This document shows, piece by piece, positions 8,901-18,477 of a stretch of 64,000 nucleotides of DNA. A program made the translations under genes and the position numbers. The first letter of the stretch is position 1, and the number at the start of each line of letters is the position of its first letter. Source of the stretch: Anderseniella sp. Alg231-50 (GTDB lineage Bacteria; Pseudomonadota; Alphaproteobacteria; Rhizobiales; Aestuariivirgaceae); contig NZ_LT703007.1 in the NCBI RefSeq assembly GCF_900149695.1, positions 62,001 to 126,000 of the forward strand, in the 5' to 3' direction. The notes under the pieces were generated by a model. That model saw only the letters and a list, made by a program, of their open reading frames with translations. It was not told the DNA's origin and did not search any database.

Positions 8901-11327
8901 TCAGTGAGCCGTCACGCTTTCTCCGGCAGCCTTGGCGGCATCTGCTGCAGCCTTGGCAGCGGCCTCTTCAGCGGCTTCGTCCCATTCGATGGCCTCTGGT
9001 GCCGTTACAAGTGCATGCTTGAGGACTTCGTCTGCATGCGACACCGGGACGATTTCCAGACCGTTCTTAACGTTGTCTGGAATGTCAGCCAGATCCTTGG
9101 CGTTTTCTTCCGGGATGAGCACCTTGGTGATGCCGCCGCGCAGGGCTGCAAGCAACTTCTCCTTCAGCCCGCCGATCGGCAAGACCCTGCCACGAAGCGT
9201 GATTTCGCCGGTCATGGCCACTTCGCGCCGGATCGGAATGCCGGTCAGCACAGAGGTAATAGCCGTCACCATGGCGACACCGGCGGACGGACCGTCTTTC
9301 GGCGTAGCCCCTTCCGGCACGTGCACGTGGATGTCCTTCTTGTCGAACAGAGGTGGCTTGACGCCGATCTCCGTCGACCGCGAACGGACATAGGATGATG
9401 CAGCCGAAATCGACTCCTTCATGACATCGCGCAGATTGCCGGTGACGGTCATCTTGCCCTTGCCCGGCATCATCACGGCCTCGATGGTCAGCAATTCGCC
9501 ACCCACCTCAGTCCATGCAAGCCCGGTAACGACACCGACCTGATCCTCCATCTCGGCCATGCCATAGCGGAATTTCTGGACGCCAAGGAAATCGGCCATA
9601 TTCTTGGCAGTGACCTTGACCTTCTTTTTCGCACCCTTGGCGAGAACGATCTCCTTCACCGCCTTGCGGCACAGCGTATTCAGTTCACGCTCCAGGTTAC
9701 GCACCCCGGCTTCGCGGGTGTAGCGGCGCACGACTTCGGTCAGCCCGTCATCGGTAAGCTCGAATTCACCCTTGCCGAGGCCATGGTTTTCAAGCGCTTT
9801 CGACAACAGATGCCGGCGGGCGATCTCGAATTTTTCGTCCTCGGTGTACCCGGCGATGCGAATGATTTCCATGCGATCCATCAGCGGACCTGGAATGTTC
9901 AGTGAATTGGCCGTGGTCACGAACATGACGTTGGACAGGTCGTATTCAACTTCCAGGTAATGGTCCATGAAGGTTGAGTTCTGCTCTGGGTCCAATACTT
10001 CCAGAAGTGCCGACGACGGATCACCGCGGAAATCCATGCCCATCTTGTCGATCTCGTCGAGCAGGAAGAGCGGGTTGGATTTCTTGGCCTTCTTCATAGA
10101 CTGGATGACCTTGCCGGGCATCGACCCGATATAGGTGCGCCGATGACCGCGGATTTCCGCTTCATCACGCACACCACCAAGCGACATGCGGACGTATTCG
10201 CGACCGGTTGCCTTGGCGATCGACTTGGCCAGTGAGGTCTTGCCGACCCCGGGAGGACCCACCAGACACAAGATCGGCCCGCGCAGCTTGTTGGCACGCG
10301 CCTGCACCGCAAGGTATTCCACGATGCGTTCCTTGACCTTCTCCAGGCCATAGTGATCCGACTCAAGCACCGCTTCGGCCTGGGCCAGGTCGTTTTTCAC
10401 ACGGGATTTCTTGCCCCATGGTATGGACAGCAACCAGTCCAGGTAATTGCGGACAACCGTGGCCTCGGCAGACATCGGAGACATCTGCTTGAGCTTCTTC
10501 ATTTCCGCGTTGGCCTTTTCACGGGCCTCCTTGGACAACTTGGTCTTGGTGATGCGCTGTTCCAGTTCGGCCATCTCGTCATGGTCATCGCCATCACCGA
10601 GTTCCTTCTGGATCGCCTTCATCTGTTCGTTGAGATAATACTCGCGCTGGGTCTTCTCCATCTGGCGCTTGACCCGTGAACGAATGCGCTTTTCGACCTG
10701 CAGTACCGAAATCTCGCTTTCCATCAGGCCGTATACCTTCTCAAGGCGACGGGCGACGGATGCGGTTTCCAGCAACTCCTGCTTTTCGGAGATCTTGATG
10801 GCAAGGTGTGCTGCGATGCTGTCGGCGAGTTTGGCGTAGTCGTCGATCTGGGTGATCGATGACACGGCTTCCTGCGGCACCTTCTTGTTAAGCTTCACAT
10901 AGCTCTCGAACTGCGTCACAGCGGTACGGGCAAGAGCCTCGGTTTCCCCGCCATCGGCATCGGACCCGTCAATCGTGCTGGCTTTTGCCTCAAAGAAATC
11001 GGCACGGTCCGTATATGACACGATCTGAGCCCGTTCCAGGCCTTCAACCAGGACCTTCACGGTGCCGTCGGGCAGCTTCAGCAGCTGCAGGATTGAGCCG
11101 ATTGTGCCCACGTCGTACATCTGATCCGACGCAGGGTCGTCATCGGATGCATTCTTCTGTGCGACCAGCAAAATCCGCTTGTCCTCGCGCATCACTTCTT
11201 CAAGTGCGGCGATTGACTTTTCGCGCCCGACAAACAGGGGCACGATCATGTGTGGAAACACGACAATGTCGCGCAGTGGCAAGACTGCGAAAACGTCCTC
11301 GATCGTGGCTGTTTTCTTTTTAGTCAT
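8901..11327 (-). CDS. lon: ATP-dependent Lon protease
   Basis: An 808-residue cytoplasmic AAA+ protease that degrades misfolded and regulatory proteins. Domains in order: N-terminal LAN substrate domain (residues 10-205), coiled-coil region, AAA+ module with Walker A GPPGVGKT and Walker [10 protein letters not shown], and C-terminal protease domain. The catalytic Ser681 lies in PKDGPSAG, with its Lys724 partner in GGLKEK. The C-terminus has an Ala-rich tail. The start is preceded by AAAGGA. lon normally follows clpX directly in this clade; here 4.3 kb of other genes lie between them. Confidence 0.98.
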   Translation of the reverse strand: MTKKKTATIEDVFAVLPLRDIVVFPHMIVPLFVGREKSIAALEEVMREDKRILLVAQKNASDDDPASDQMYDVGTIGSILQLLKLPDGTVKVLVEGLERAQIVSYTDRADFFEAKASTIDGSDADGGETEALARTAVTQFESYVKLNKKVPQEAVSSITQIDDYAKLADSIAAHLAIKISEKQELLETASVARRLEKVYGLMESEISVLQVEKRIRSRVKRQMEKTQREYYLNEQMKAIQKELGDGDDHDEMAELEQRITKTKLSKEAREKANAEMKKLKQMSPMSAEATVVRNYLDWLLSIPWGKKSRVKNDLAQAEAVLESDHYGLEKVKERIVEYLAVQARANKLRGPILCLVGPPGVGKTSLAKSIAKATGREYVRMSLGGVRDEAEIRGHRRTYIGSMPGKVIQSMKKAKKSNPLFLLDEIDKMGMDFRGDPSSALLEVLDPEQNSTFMDHYLEVEYDLSNVMFVTTANSLNIPGPLMDRMEIIRIAGYTEDEKFEIARRHLLSKALENHGLGKGEFELTDDGLTEVVRRYTREAGVRNLERELNTLCRKAVKEIVLAKGAKKKVKVTAKNMADFLGVQKFRYGMAEMEDQVGVVTGLAWTEVGGELLTIEAVMMPGKGKMTVTGNLRDVMKESISAASSYVRSRSTEIGVKPPLFDKKDIHVHVPEGATPKDGPSAGVAMVTAITSVLTGIPIRREVAMTGEITLRGRVLPIGGLKEKLLAALRGGITKVLIPEENAKDLADIPDNVKNGLEIVPVSHADEVLKHALVTAPEAIEWDEAAEEAAAKAAADAAKAAGESVTAH

Positions 11328-11737
11328 TCAATATCCTTTCGGTGGAACCCGAAGCGGCCGAGAGGCCATTTTTCAATTGTGTGCTGGATGTTGTTAACGC
11401 CGAACCAAGGCTGCCGGACCAGTCAATCGCCCGTAGCTGCACCGGATACGCCGCATTCCAGCAAATACTGACGTTACTTAGGCACGATTCTATACATGCT
11501 TGCAGCACCGTCGATGTCTGTTGGTAAATGGCTGTGGACAGCGCCAGATTCAAGTGTGAATTTATCAACACCCCCCGACAAAACCGAACACGACGACATG
11601 CATCGACTGCAACAGGTCAAAAAGAGCCCCGACCTGCATGTTTCCCGGCCAAATCAACCGAGACGGATAAATCAGTTTACCTACACCGGTGTAAGAGCAA
11701 CGTCATGGAATAAAGCGAACCCATGTTGCCCCGGGCA
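11328..11737. other. 410-nt intergenic region upstream of lon
   Basis: No convincing gene. It must hold the lon promoter on the minus strand. A 12-bp perfect palindrome sits at 11682-11693. On the plus strand just after it there is only a two-codon reading frame (ATG GAA TAA at 11705). Confidence 0.6.
11682..11693. promoter_or_regulatory. Palindromic operator-like site TACACCGGTGTA
   Basis: A perfect 12-bp palindrome in the context TTTACC-TACACCGGTGTA-AG. Two-fold symmetric sites of this sort are typical for TetR-family repressors. No regulator gene is adjacent, and the site is more than 350 nt from the lon start, so what it controls is unclear. Confidence 0.4.
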
Positions 11738-12274
11738 TCAGCCGACCTGAGCAGGCAGCCGTTGACCATTGCGGTCTTCCACGAACAGCTGGCTGCCGTC
11801 CTGGACAAAGCTGTCACACCTTGTCAGTCCGGTCGTGAACTGCACGCACACCGAAACATCGCGAATTTGATAGGTGCCCACCGCAATCGCCTGTCCGTTG
11901 CGGGTTTCCTGGTATGATCCGGAAGGGCCGTATTCGAGCCGGCGGCCATCTGCCACCACAATGGCTTTTCCGGCCAACATCGAGCGCAGCTCTGTTTCAG
12001 ACAGTCTCCGCCCGGCCGGGGACGGTGAATATGAACCGGTTGCCAGACCGCCTGCCCCGGGTTTCGGAGCCGGTGCAAACGTCGCCTGTCCCGGAGGTGG
12101 TATCCGTGGCGGCTGACCGTATTGCGGCTGATTGGTTGCAACCTGTTGTTGTGGAACCGTTGAAGCTGTCGTTACCGGCGCAGGGTCACTCGATGTGAAA
12201 CTGCCGATATCCGTTGCGCAGCCACTAGCAAGTGACAGCATGGCGATAGCCGCCAATGTTGTTAATTTACGCAA
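11738..12274 (-). CDS. Predicted lipoprotein, function unknown
   Basis: A 178-residue protein with a lipoprotein signal peptide (MRKLTTLAAIAMLSLASGC, lipidated Cys at residue 19). A Pro/Gln/Thr-rich stretch of about 70 residues follows, then a compact C-terminal domain with two Cys (VCVQFTTGLTRCDSFV) that may form a disulfide. I choose a TTG start at 12274 because it is the only start that leaves a proper signal peptide; an ATG at 12421 would add 49 residues without homology-like features. The C-terminal layout (LSETELRSMLAGK...G.Y.I.....CV) resembles small exported proteins of Rhizobiales, but I cannot name the family. Confidence 0.6.
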   Translation of the reverse strand: MRKLTTLAAIAMLSLASGCATDIGSFTSSDPAPVTTASTVPQQQVATNQPQYGQPPRIPPPGQATFAPAPKPGAGGLATGSYSPSPAGRRLSETELRSMLAGKAIVVADGRRLEYGPSGSYQETRNGQAIAVGTYQIRDVSVCVQFTTGLTRCDSFVQDGSQLFVEDRNGQRLPAQVG

Positions 12275-12427
12275 CCCGATTACCCCACATTTTTCAAACC
12301 CACTGATCTGAACGCAAAAAGATTCGCCCAGATACGTTCTGGTTTGCCACAGGAATAAGGCCAATGGAAGGCCATTCTGGCCCCCATAACCAGGTTTTTT
12401 GGCCCCCAAAACCGGAAACACGGCCTG

Positions 12428-13261
12428 TTATTCGTTCAACGACCAGTCATAGTGGGAGTCGGAAATACGCCCTGCCCTGGTCAGTTTTTCCGCCAGATCA
12501 GGGTTTGCATATTTCAGAAGATGCTGCATCACGCCGTCTTCCGAATTGCCGAAATCATGGGCAAACCAGGAATAGATCGACGAAACCGATATCTTGCCGC
12601 GCCCGCTGATTTCGATACCGCGGGTTGAGTTGACGAAGGCTTTTGCACCGGCGTCCAGCTGTGCGGAGGCGGTTTTCCCGGTAAATGCCGACGTCTGCAG
12701 GTTGGGGCAACCGACCGATGCACAATTGACGCCATAGTGTATCCGCGGATCCTTCCAGATCGGGCGCAGGATGGCATGTTCAATGTCATCAAGTGTCAGT
12801 GGCGTTTCTTCAACGGTGACAAGCTCCTTCTGCCATGGACCGTTCTTGAGAAACCCGGAAATATCAATGTCACGGATTGTCTTCACCGGATAATGATCCA
12901 GTACGACCTTTATCGTCACCGCATTGTAGAGATTGATCCAGTATGCCAGTTGCTCGTTCTTGTTGTAACCGGTCACCTCGACCGCCTCGAGAGAGCGGAT
13001 GTAGTTTTGCAGCGTGGCCTTGTCCGACGCCGACACTTTCCCATAGGCAAAAGTGTTCAGACCTGCCTTGCCCGGCTTGATGTATTTTTTCAGCAACGCA
13101 GTCCATTGGCCATGGTCAATCACCCTGGCGTCCTTCGGATTACTCTGCGCCCAGTCGTCCCAGGCTTGCGGCGCTCTTGAGGAAAAACCAAACCCGGACA
13201 CCACCAGCCAGACGGTTAGAAGGGCAATGATCCGGGTGATGGTTCTGGCACTTGGGGACAT
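12428..13261 (-). CDS. DUF547 domain-containing exported protein
   Basis: A 277-residue protein with a hydrophobic N-terminal signal segment (residues 9-26) followed by a DUF547 domain. Family hallmarks are visible: YWINLYNAVTIKVVLDHYP, and HYGVNCASVGCPNL, whose conserved Asn and Cys are thought to belong to a papain-like core, then FVNSTRGIEI and SSIYSWFAHDFG near the end. Function is not established. The ATG at 13261 has an AGGAG ribosome-binding site 10 nt upstream; the ATG 21 nt further up has none. Confidence 0.82.
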   Translation of the reverse strand: MSPSARTITRIIALLTVWLVVSGFGFSSRAPQAWDDWAQSNPKDARVIDHGQWTALLKKYIKPGKAGLNTFAYGKVSASDKATLQNYIRSLEAVEVTGYNKNEQLAYWINLYNAVTIKVVLDHYPVKTIRDIDISGFLKNGPWQKELVTVEETPLTLDDIEHAILRPIWKDPRIHYGVNCASVGCPNLQTSAFTGKTASAQLDAGAKAFVNSTRGIEISGRGKISVSSIYSWFAHDFGNSEDGVMQHLLKYANPDLAEKLTRAGRISDSHYDWSLNE

Positions 13262-13495
13262 GGGACAACGGCTCCTGAACATGGAATGAAACTGGATAAG
13301 AGATTAACTGGCCGTCCCGGCATACTTCCAATCACAAGGTTCAAACGATAGCTGAACTTCGTGAGAGCAAAATGGCAGCCCCGCTGATGCGTTTGTGAAC
13401 CAAGTTGAATTTTGAATTTCGGCGAATTTGGTAGTCTGTGTGCAAGACGGGATGACGAAAATTCATCAAGTCAGCCACGCTTAAAGGAGTTCCTG

Positions 13496-13720
13496 ATGCG
13501 CAATATCAAAAATGCCAATGCCGCTTTCGGCGCAATGGCCATTGCCCTTATCGGTGCAATTGCAATTGTCGCGACACCAGTTGCCGCCGCGGTGTCGGCA
13601 AAGTCCGGTTTCAGCGAGCAGAAAGTCGAAACACCTGCGGCCACAACTAAAGTTGCGGCCAAGAAGAAGAAAAAGAAAAAGAAGACGCGGACCCGTTATC
13701 CTGCGGGCCAGGGCAGCTAG
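13496..13720 (+). CDS. Small exported Lys-rich peptide, function unknown
   Basis: A 74-residue protein preceded by a strong AAAGGAG ribosome-binding site. Residues 10-35 are a hydrophobic Ala-rich signal peptide likely cleaved after AAA. The mature part is about 40 residues and ends in a very basic block of eight Lys followed by TRTRYPAGQGS. I do not recognise the family; the composition suggests binding to a polyanion or to the membrane, which is only inference. Confidence 0.6.
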   Translation: MRNIKNANAAFGAMAIALIGAIAIVATPVAAAVSAKSGFSEQKVETPAATTKVAAKKKKKKKKTRTRYPAGQGS

Positions 13721-13732
13721 GGCAATCGCAAT

Positions 13733-13759
13733 CAGGGTTTTGAGTGTATCAAAACCTTG
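13733..13759 (+). terminator. Hairpin after the Lys-rich peptide gene
   Basis: CAGGGTTTTGA and TCAAAACCTTG form an 11-bp stem (one G-U) with loop GTGTA, 12 nt after the stop. There is no U-run, so it may be an attenuator or mRNA end stabiliser and not a full terminator. Confidence 0.4.
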
Positions 13760-13789
13760 CTCTGTCCGATTGTTGCGGGAAACAAGGCA

Positions 13790-15241
13790 ATGACAAGCCA
13801 AGGCCGGTTGCAGAAGATCGATAACCGGCCCCCGTTTTTCCTCTGGATTGTTTCAGGCGCGGCACTTTTGTGCTGCGCCTTTGTTCTGGCCAGCGGCAGC
13901 GCACACTTCGCTTATGAGCTTGAAGTGGCTGACCGGCCCATCTTCCTGTTTGTAACGGGCTACATGTTTGCCGGCAGCGTCTTCCTGGCAATGGCCTTGT
14001 TTCTGATACCTCGCAGCCTGGCTGTACAAAACCCGCTGCCACTGCTGATGCTGATGATGGTTTTCGGCCTTGCCATGCGTGTCGTGCTGTTCGGATCGGT
14101 GCCCGTCCAGGAAAACGACTATTATCGATACCTCTGGGACGGCGCCCTCACCGCCCACGGAATCAATCCCTGGAAGTACAGCCCGCAGACAATTTTGTCC
14201 GGCAGCGCTGCCGACCCCACCATTGTCATGTTGAAGGCACAGGCCGGCCCGGTACTTGAACGGATCAATTACGGCGAGCTTCGTTCAATCTACCCTTCAG
14301 TTTCGCAGGCGGCTTTTGCGGTGGCATACATGATAAAGCCATTTTCCCTGGAGGCATGGCGAGGTGTGCTGCTGTTGCTGGACCTGGTCACGTTCGGCCT
14401 GATCCTGTGGCTCCTGTCGGCACTCAACAGACCGCTTATCTGGTCCTGCCTGTACTGGTGGAACCCGGTCGTCATCAAGGAAGTCATGAACTCTGCGCAT
14501 ATGGAACCGGTTCTGCTTGTGCCGTTGCTGGCTGCCCTGGTTCTCTGCATCAAGGCGAGACCCGTAGCTGCAAGTGGTGTTGCGGCACTTGCGGTTGCGG
14601 CAAAGGTCTGGCCGGTTTTGATCCTGCCGGCCATCTGGCGGCCGCTGCTGCGACAGCCGGCGAGGCTGGCTGCAGCCATGGGCTCTGCCGGCCTGCTGGT
14701 GCTGGCTCTCTACTGGCCGGTAGTCGCTACTCAATTGGACCAGTCATCCGGCTTTGTGGCATTCTCAACCGGCTGGGAGCGGATTTCAGCCGCTTTCCTT
14801 GTTCTCACCGCAGCAGCAAACCTGATACCTTCAGCCCTCGTCGAACCAGGCACGCTGGCCCGGCTTCTGACAGCCGCTGTGATCGCGGCAATAGTGTTGT
14901 TCAGCAATCGGAAGCCAGCCACAGAGCCCGCGGATACAGTGCATCGCTTTCTAATAGCCGCGGCGGCCATGCTGTTGCTTTCACCGGTGCAACTGCCATG
15001 GTACTTCATCTGGATCGCACCTTTCCTGTGCGTCTTCCCCTATCGCGGCCTGCTGCTCATAACAGTGACATTTCCGCTCTACTATGCGTTCTTCAAACTG
15101 ACGGCGCTAAAGGTTGATGAGAGCTGGCTGCTGGCTCTGGTCTGGGTCATGTGGCTGCCTGTGTGGGCGTTGCTGTTTTACGACTGGTGGACCGGCAAAG
15201 AGCTCAAGCCGGACGCCCGTTGTATGGAAAAGGCCACCTGA
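13790..15241 (+). CDS. Integral-membrane glycosyltransferase (GT-C fold, GT87/mannosyltransferase-like)
   Basis: A 483-residue polytopic membrane protein with about 11-12 hydrophobic helices. The first large loop carries END-YYRYLWDG at about residue 103, the acidic motif of polyprenol-phosphate-sugar-dependent GT-C enzymes. YPSVSQAAFA and later WWNPVVIKE are further conserved-looking loops. It probably transfers a hexose from a lipid carrier to an extracytoplasmic acceptor. The ATG at 13790 is preferred over one at 13757, which lies inside the upstream hairpin. Its TGA overlaps the ATG of the following GT2 gene. Confidence 0.72.
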   Translation: MTSQGRLQKIDNRPPFFLWIVSGAALLCCAFVLASGSAHFAYELEVADRPIFLFVTGYMFAGSVFLAMALFLIPRSLAVQNPLPLLMLMMVFGLAMRVVLFGSVPVQENDYYRYLWDGALTAHGINPWKYSPQTILSGSAADPTIVMLKAQAGPVLERINYGELRSIYPSVSQAAFAVAYMIKPFSLEAWRGVLLLLDLVTFGLILWLLSALNRPLIWSCLYWWNPVVIKEVMNSAHMEPVLLVPLLAALVLCIKARPVAASGVAALAVAAKVWPVLILPAIWRPLLRQPARLAAAMGSAGLLVLALYWPVVATQLDQSSGFVAFSTGWERISAAFLVLTAAANLIPSALVEPGTLARLLTAAVIAAIVLFSNRKPATEPADTVHRFLIAAAAMLLLSPVQLPWYFIWIAPFLCVFPYRGLLLITVTFPLYYAFFKLTALKVDESWLLALVWVMWLPVWALLFYDWWTGKELKPDARCMEKAT

Positions 15242-15960
15242 TGCGCCACGGAAGCCAAGTAGCTGTTATCATTCCCGCGTTCGACGAAGCAGACGCCATA
15301 GGAAAGGTCATTGATGGAATTCCCGGTTGGGTGGACACCATCATTGTTGCGGACAACGCCTCCAGGGACGGCACGGGCGCAATTGCCGAAGCCCATGGCG
15401 CACATGTGGTGCACGAACCTGAACCCGGTTATGGCGCAGCCTGCCTGCGCGGCATTGAAGCGACGTCCGGACATGACATCATCGTCTTCATGGATGGTGA
15501 CTATTCCGACCGCGGTTATGAAATGCACCTGCTGGTGGACCCGATCGCCGGTGACCTGGCCGACATGGTAATCGGGTCCCGGACCCTGGGCGCAGCCGAA
15601 GCAGGTTCGCTTACACCGCAACAGCGCTGGGGAAACTGGCTGGCCTGCAGTCTCATCAGGCTGTTCTGGGGTGCCCGGTATACTGATCTGGGACCATACC
15701 GCGCCATTGCCGCTGACAGCCTGACAGCAATTTGCATGCAGGACCGCGCCTTTGGGTGGACCGTGGAAATGCAGCTGAAGGCCATTCTTTACGAGCTGCG
15801 CTGGCGCGAAGTGCCTGTCAGTTATTTCAACCGTATCGGTGTGTCGAAAATCTCCGGTACAGTGCGCGGCACCATTCTGGCGGGACATGCAATCATCGGC
15901 ACAATCGTGCGCACTGCACTGACCGCCAGGCGAGAAAAAACCCGGCCAGAAGCAAGCTGA
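15241..15960 (+). CDS. Family 2 glycosyltransferase (dolichyl/polyprenyl-phosphate sugar synthase-like)
   Basis: A 239-residue cytoplasmic GT-A enzyme. The N-terminus VAVIIPAFDEADAIGKVI, the nucleotide-binding ADNASRDGT and the metal-binding FMDGDYSD are classic GT2 motifs, followed by VIGSRTLG and YTDLGPYRAI. Many such enzymes make polyprenyl-phosphate sugars, which would supply the coupled GT-C gene just upstream (start overlaps its stop by one base). A hydrophobic C-terminal anchor is lacking. Confidence 0.85.
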   Translation: MRHGSQVAVIIPAFDEADAIGKVIDGIPGWVDTIIVADNASRDGTGAIAEAHGAHVVHEPEPGYGAACLRGIEATSGHDIIVFMDGDYSDRGYEMHLLVDPIAGDLADMVIGSRTLGAAEAGSLTPQQRWGNWLACSLIRLFWGARYTDLGPYRAIAADSLTAICMQDRAFGWTVEMQLKAILYELRWREVPVSYFNRIGVSKISGTVRGTILAGHAIIGTIVRTALTARREKTRPEAS

Positions 15961-15969
15961 CCGGGTTTT
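15937..15969 (+). terminator. Rho-independent terminator of the glycosyltransferase pair
   Basis: A 9-bp perfect stem AAAACCCGG / CCGGGTTTT with the gene's own TGA inside the loop. The A-run and T-run on either side allow it to work in both directions, so it may also end the convergent clpX transcript. Confidence 0.82.
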
Positions 15970-15998
15970 GTAATTCCGTGTATGTGAAAGTCCTGAGA

Positions 15999-17291
15999 TC
16001 AGGCGCTGCCAGGGCCGCTTGCAACCTTTGACTTGGATTTTGCGCTCTTGTCCTTGTCCGAATAGATCATCAGCGGCTTGGCTTCTCCGGTTACGACTTC
16101 CGCGGAGATAACGACCTCTTCAACACCATCCATTCCCGGCAGGTCATACATGGTATCAAGCAGGATGCCCTCCATGATGGAGCGCAGGCCACGAGCACCG
16201 GTCTTGCGTTCGATCGCCTTCACCGCGATTGCGGACAGGGCATCGTCTGTGATGTTGAGATTGACATCTTCCATTTCAAATAGACGCTGGTACTGCTTCA
16301 CCAACGCATTTTTCGGCTGCGACAGGATTTCGACCAATGCTGCCTCGTCCAGATCCTCAAGCGTCGCGATAACCGGCAAACGGCCGACGAACTCGGGAAT
16401 CAGGCCAAACTTCAGCAGATCTTCCGGCTCCAGTTCGCGCAACAGTTCGCCGGTCTTCTTGTCGTCTTCTTCCTTCACTTCAGCGCCGAAGCCGATGCCC
16501 GCGCCCTTGCCACGTGATGCGATGATCTTGTCCAGTCCGGCAAATGCGCCGCCGCAAATGAACAATATGTTGGCGGTGTCTACCTGCAGGAACTCCTGCT
16601 GCGGGTGCTTGCGGCCACCTTGCGGCGGAACCGAGGCAACGGTGCCCTCCATGATTTTCAACAAGGCTTGCTGCACGCCCTCGCCTGACACGTCGCGTGT
16701 GATGGACGGGTTGTCAGACTTGCGTGAAATCTTGTCGATCTCGTCGATATAGACGATGCCGCGCTGCGCACGATCAACATTGTAGTCGGCAGACTGCAAC
16801 AGCTTGAGAATGATGTTCTCGACATCCTCGCCCACATAACCGGCTTCGGTCAGCGTGGTCGCATCAGCCATGGTGAAAGGCACATCAATGATGCGGGCCA
16901 GCGTCTGGGCCAGCAATGTCTTGCCGCACCCGGTCGGACCGACCAGCAGGATGTTGGACTTTGCCAGTTCCACATCATTGTTCTTGGCAGCGTGCGCCAG
17001 ACGCTTGTAGTGGTTGTGAACAGCAACCGACAGCACACGTTTTGCCTGGAACTGCCCGATTACATAATCATCCAGTACCGTGCAGATTTCAGTCGGCGTC
17101 GGGACACCGTCACGGGACTTCACCAGCGAAGTCTTGTTTTCCTCGCGAATGATATCCATGCACAACTCAACGCATTCATCGCAGATGAACACGGTTGGTC
17201 CCGCAATCAGCTTGCGGACCTCATGCTGACTTTTGCCACAGAATGAGCAATACAGCGTATTCTTCGACTCACCGTCGCCGGACTTTGTCAT
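15999..17291 (-). CDS. clpX: ATP-dependent Clp protease ATP-binding subunit ClpX
   Basis: A 430-residue AAA+ unfoldase that feeds substrates to ClpP. The N-terminal zinc-binding domain has Cys15, Cys18, Cys37 and Cys40. Next come the Walker A GPTGCGKT, Walker [11 protein letters not shown], the [19 protein letters not shown] sensor region and the ClpP-docking loop around GIGFGAEV. The start has an AAGGAGT ribosome-binding site. It lies downstream of clpP with 309 nt between, so it may also have its own promoter. Confidence 0.98.
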   Translation of the reverse strand: MTKSGDGESKNTLYCSFCGKSQHEVRKLIAGPTVFICDECVELCMDIIREENKTSLVKSRDGVPTPTEICTVLDDYVIGQFQAKRVLSVAVHNHYKRLAHAAKNNDVELAKSNILLVGPTGCGKTLLAQTLARIIDVPFTMADATTLTEAGYVGEDVENIILKLLQSADYNVDRAQRGIVYIDEIDKISRKSDNPSITRDVSGEGVQQALLKIMEGTVASVPPQGGRKHPQQEFLQVDTANILFICGGAFAGLDKIIASRGKGAGIGFGAEVKEEDDKKTGELLRELEPEDLLKFGLIPEFVGRLPVIATLEDLDEAALVEILSQPKNALVKQYQRLFEMEDVNLNITDDALSAIAVKAIERKTGARGLRSIMEGILLDTMYDLPGMDGVEEVVISAEVVTGEAKPLMIYSDKDKSAKSKSKVASGPGSA

Positions 17292-17600
17292 CTGTACTCC
17301 TTCGGTCCACCGTTGAACCGTTGCCTGACGCTTTCAGGCCAAGTTGAAACTCAAACAGTCTGGAACAATTGAGTTCGAGACCGGCAATCTTCGAATCTTT
17401 GTATTTCACCATGCTCGACGATGAACAATCAACAAATGATTAACAATCCGCGTCAGTATGAACCGCTTTGTGAACTGCTTACATTAAAAATACGTCGAAA
17501 ACCGCTATGCTACACAAATGCTGTTCCCGTCATATGCAACTGTCGTTGTATGCAATTCACGTGCCCAATCTGCACCCGAGCGTTCAACAGTCACCGATTG
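17292..17600. other. 309-nt intergenic region between clpX and clpP
   Basis: No gene or RNA recognised. The clpX ribosome-binding site is at its left end, and the AT-rich middle part (about 17420-17520) is the likely clpX promoter region; I cannot assign boxes. Confidence 0.5.
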
Positions 17601-18236
17601 TCACTTCTTGCCATCATCCCCGCCCGTATCGGGCCGCTTTTCGATAACCTCGTCCACAAGGCCGAAATCCTTCGCTTCCACCGCCGTCAGGAAATGGTCA
17701 CGGTCCAGCGTGTTTTCAATCGTCTCGTAGCTCTGTCCCGTGTGGTTCACGTAAATTTCGTTGAGACGTTTCTTGATCTTGATAATGTCCTGAGCATGGC
17801 GCTCGATATCCGATGCCTGGCCCTGGAAGCCGCCGGACGGCTGATGAACCATGACCCGCGAATTCGGCAATGCGAAGCGCATGCCCTTCTCGCCGGCGGT
17901 CAGCAGGAGCGATCCCATGGACGCGGCCTGCCCGATCACAGTCGTGGAAACAGCGGGTTTGATGAACTGCATCGTATCATAAATCGACAGGCCGGAGGTG
18001 ACCACGCCACCGGGTGAATTGATGTACATGGCTATTTCTTTCTTGGGGTTTTCAGCCTCAAGATACAGCAATTGCGCCACGACCAGCGTCGCCATGTGGT
18101 CTTCAACCGGACCGGTTATGAAGATGATGCGTTCCTTGAGCATCCGCGAAAAAATATCGTAAGAGCGTTCGCCGCGGTTTGTCTGCTCCACCACCATGGG
18201 AACGAGTTGGGCATAGGTTTCAATAGGATCGCGCAT
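17601..18236 (-). CDS. clpP: ATP-dependent Clp protease proteolytic subunit
   Basis: A 211-residue serine peptidase forming the barrel of ClpXP/ClpAP. The catalytic triad is Ser106 (GQAASMGS), His131 (VMVHQPSGG) and Asp180 (LDRDHFL), with the same spacing as in E. coli ClpP. There is no long propeptide. It is divergent from the TRAP binding-protein gene. Confidence 0.98.
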   Translation of the reverse strand: MRDPIETYAQLVPMVVEQTNRGERSYDIFSRMLKERIIFITGPVEDHMATLVVAQLLYLEAENPKKEIAMYINSPGGVVTSGLSIYDTMQFIKPAVSTTVIGQAASMGSLLLTAGEKGMRFALPNSRVMVHQPSGGFQGQASDIERHAQDIIKIKKRLNEIYVNHTGQSYETIENTLDRDHFLTAVEAKDFGLVDEVIEKRPDTGGDDGKK

Positions 18237-18477
18237 CTGTAAGCTGGCCTTGTTTTGAGAACAGGTGAGTGGAAGCCGTCACATAGACAAACGAATCTGT
18301 GACGCTTGAATGATGCACAATAGATAGGCGAATTGCCACCGCAGTCAAAGGGGCATGCGGCAACAAATCTCCATATTGGCAAAGAACGAGGTTTCTGGTC
18401 TGATAATGCCGGGCCCGGCGGCTCGCGCCGAAACGGTCCAAAACAAAAACGATAAATCATTTTGGGAGGATTTTTGG

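Noticed and set aside
11360-11430. Possible heat-shock (RpoH) promoter upstream of lon (CTTG near 11410)
   Set aside because: Only the -35-like CTTG is present; no acceptable -10 element at the right spacing.
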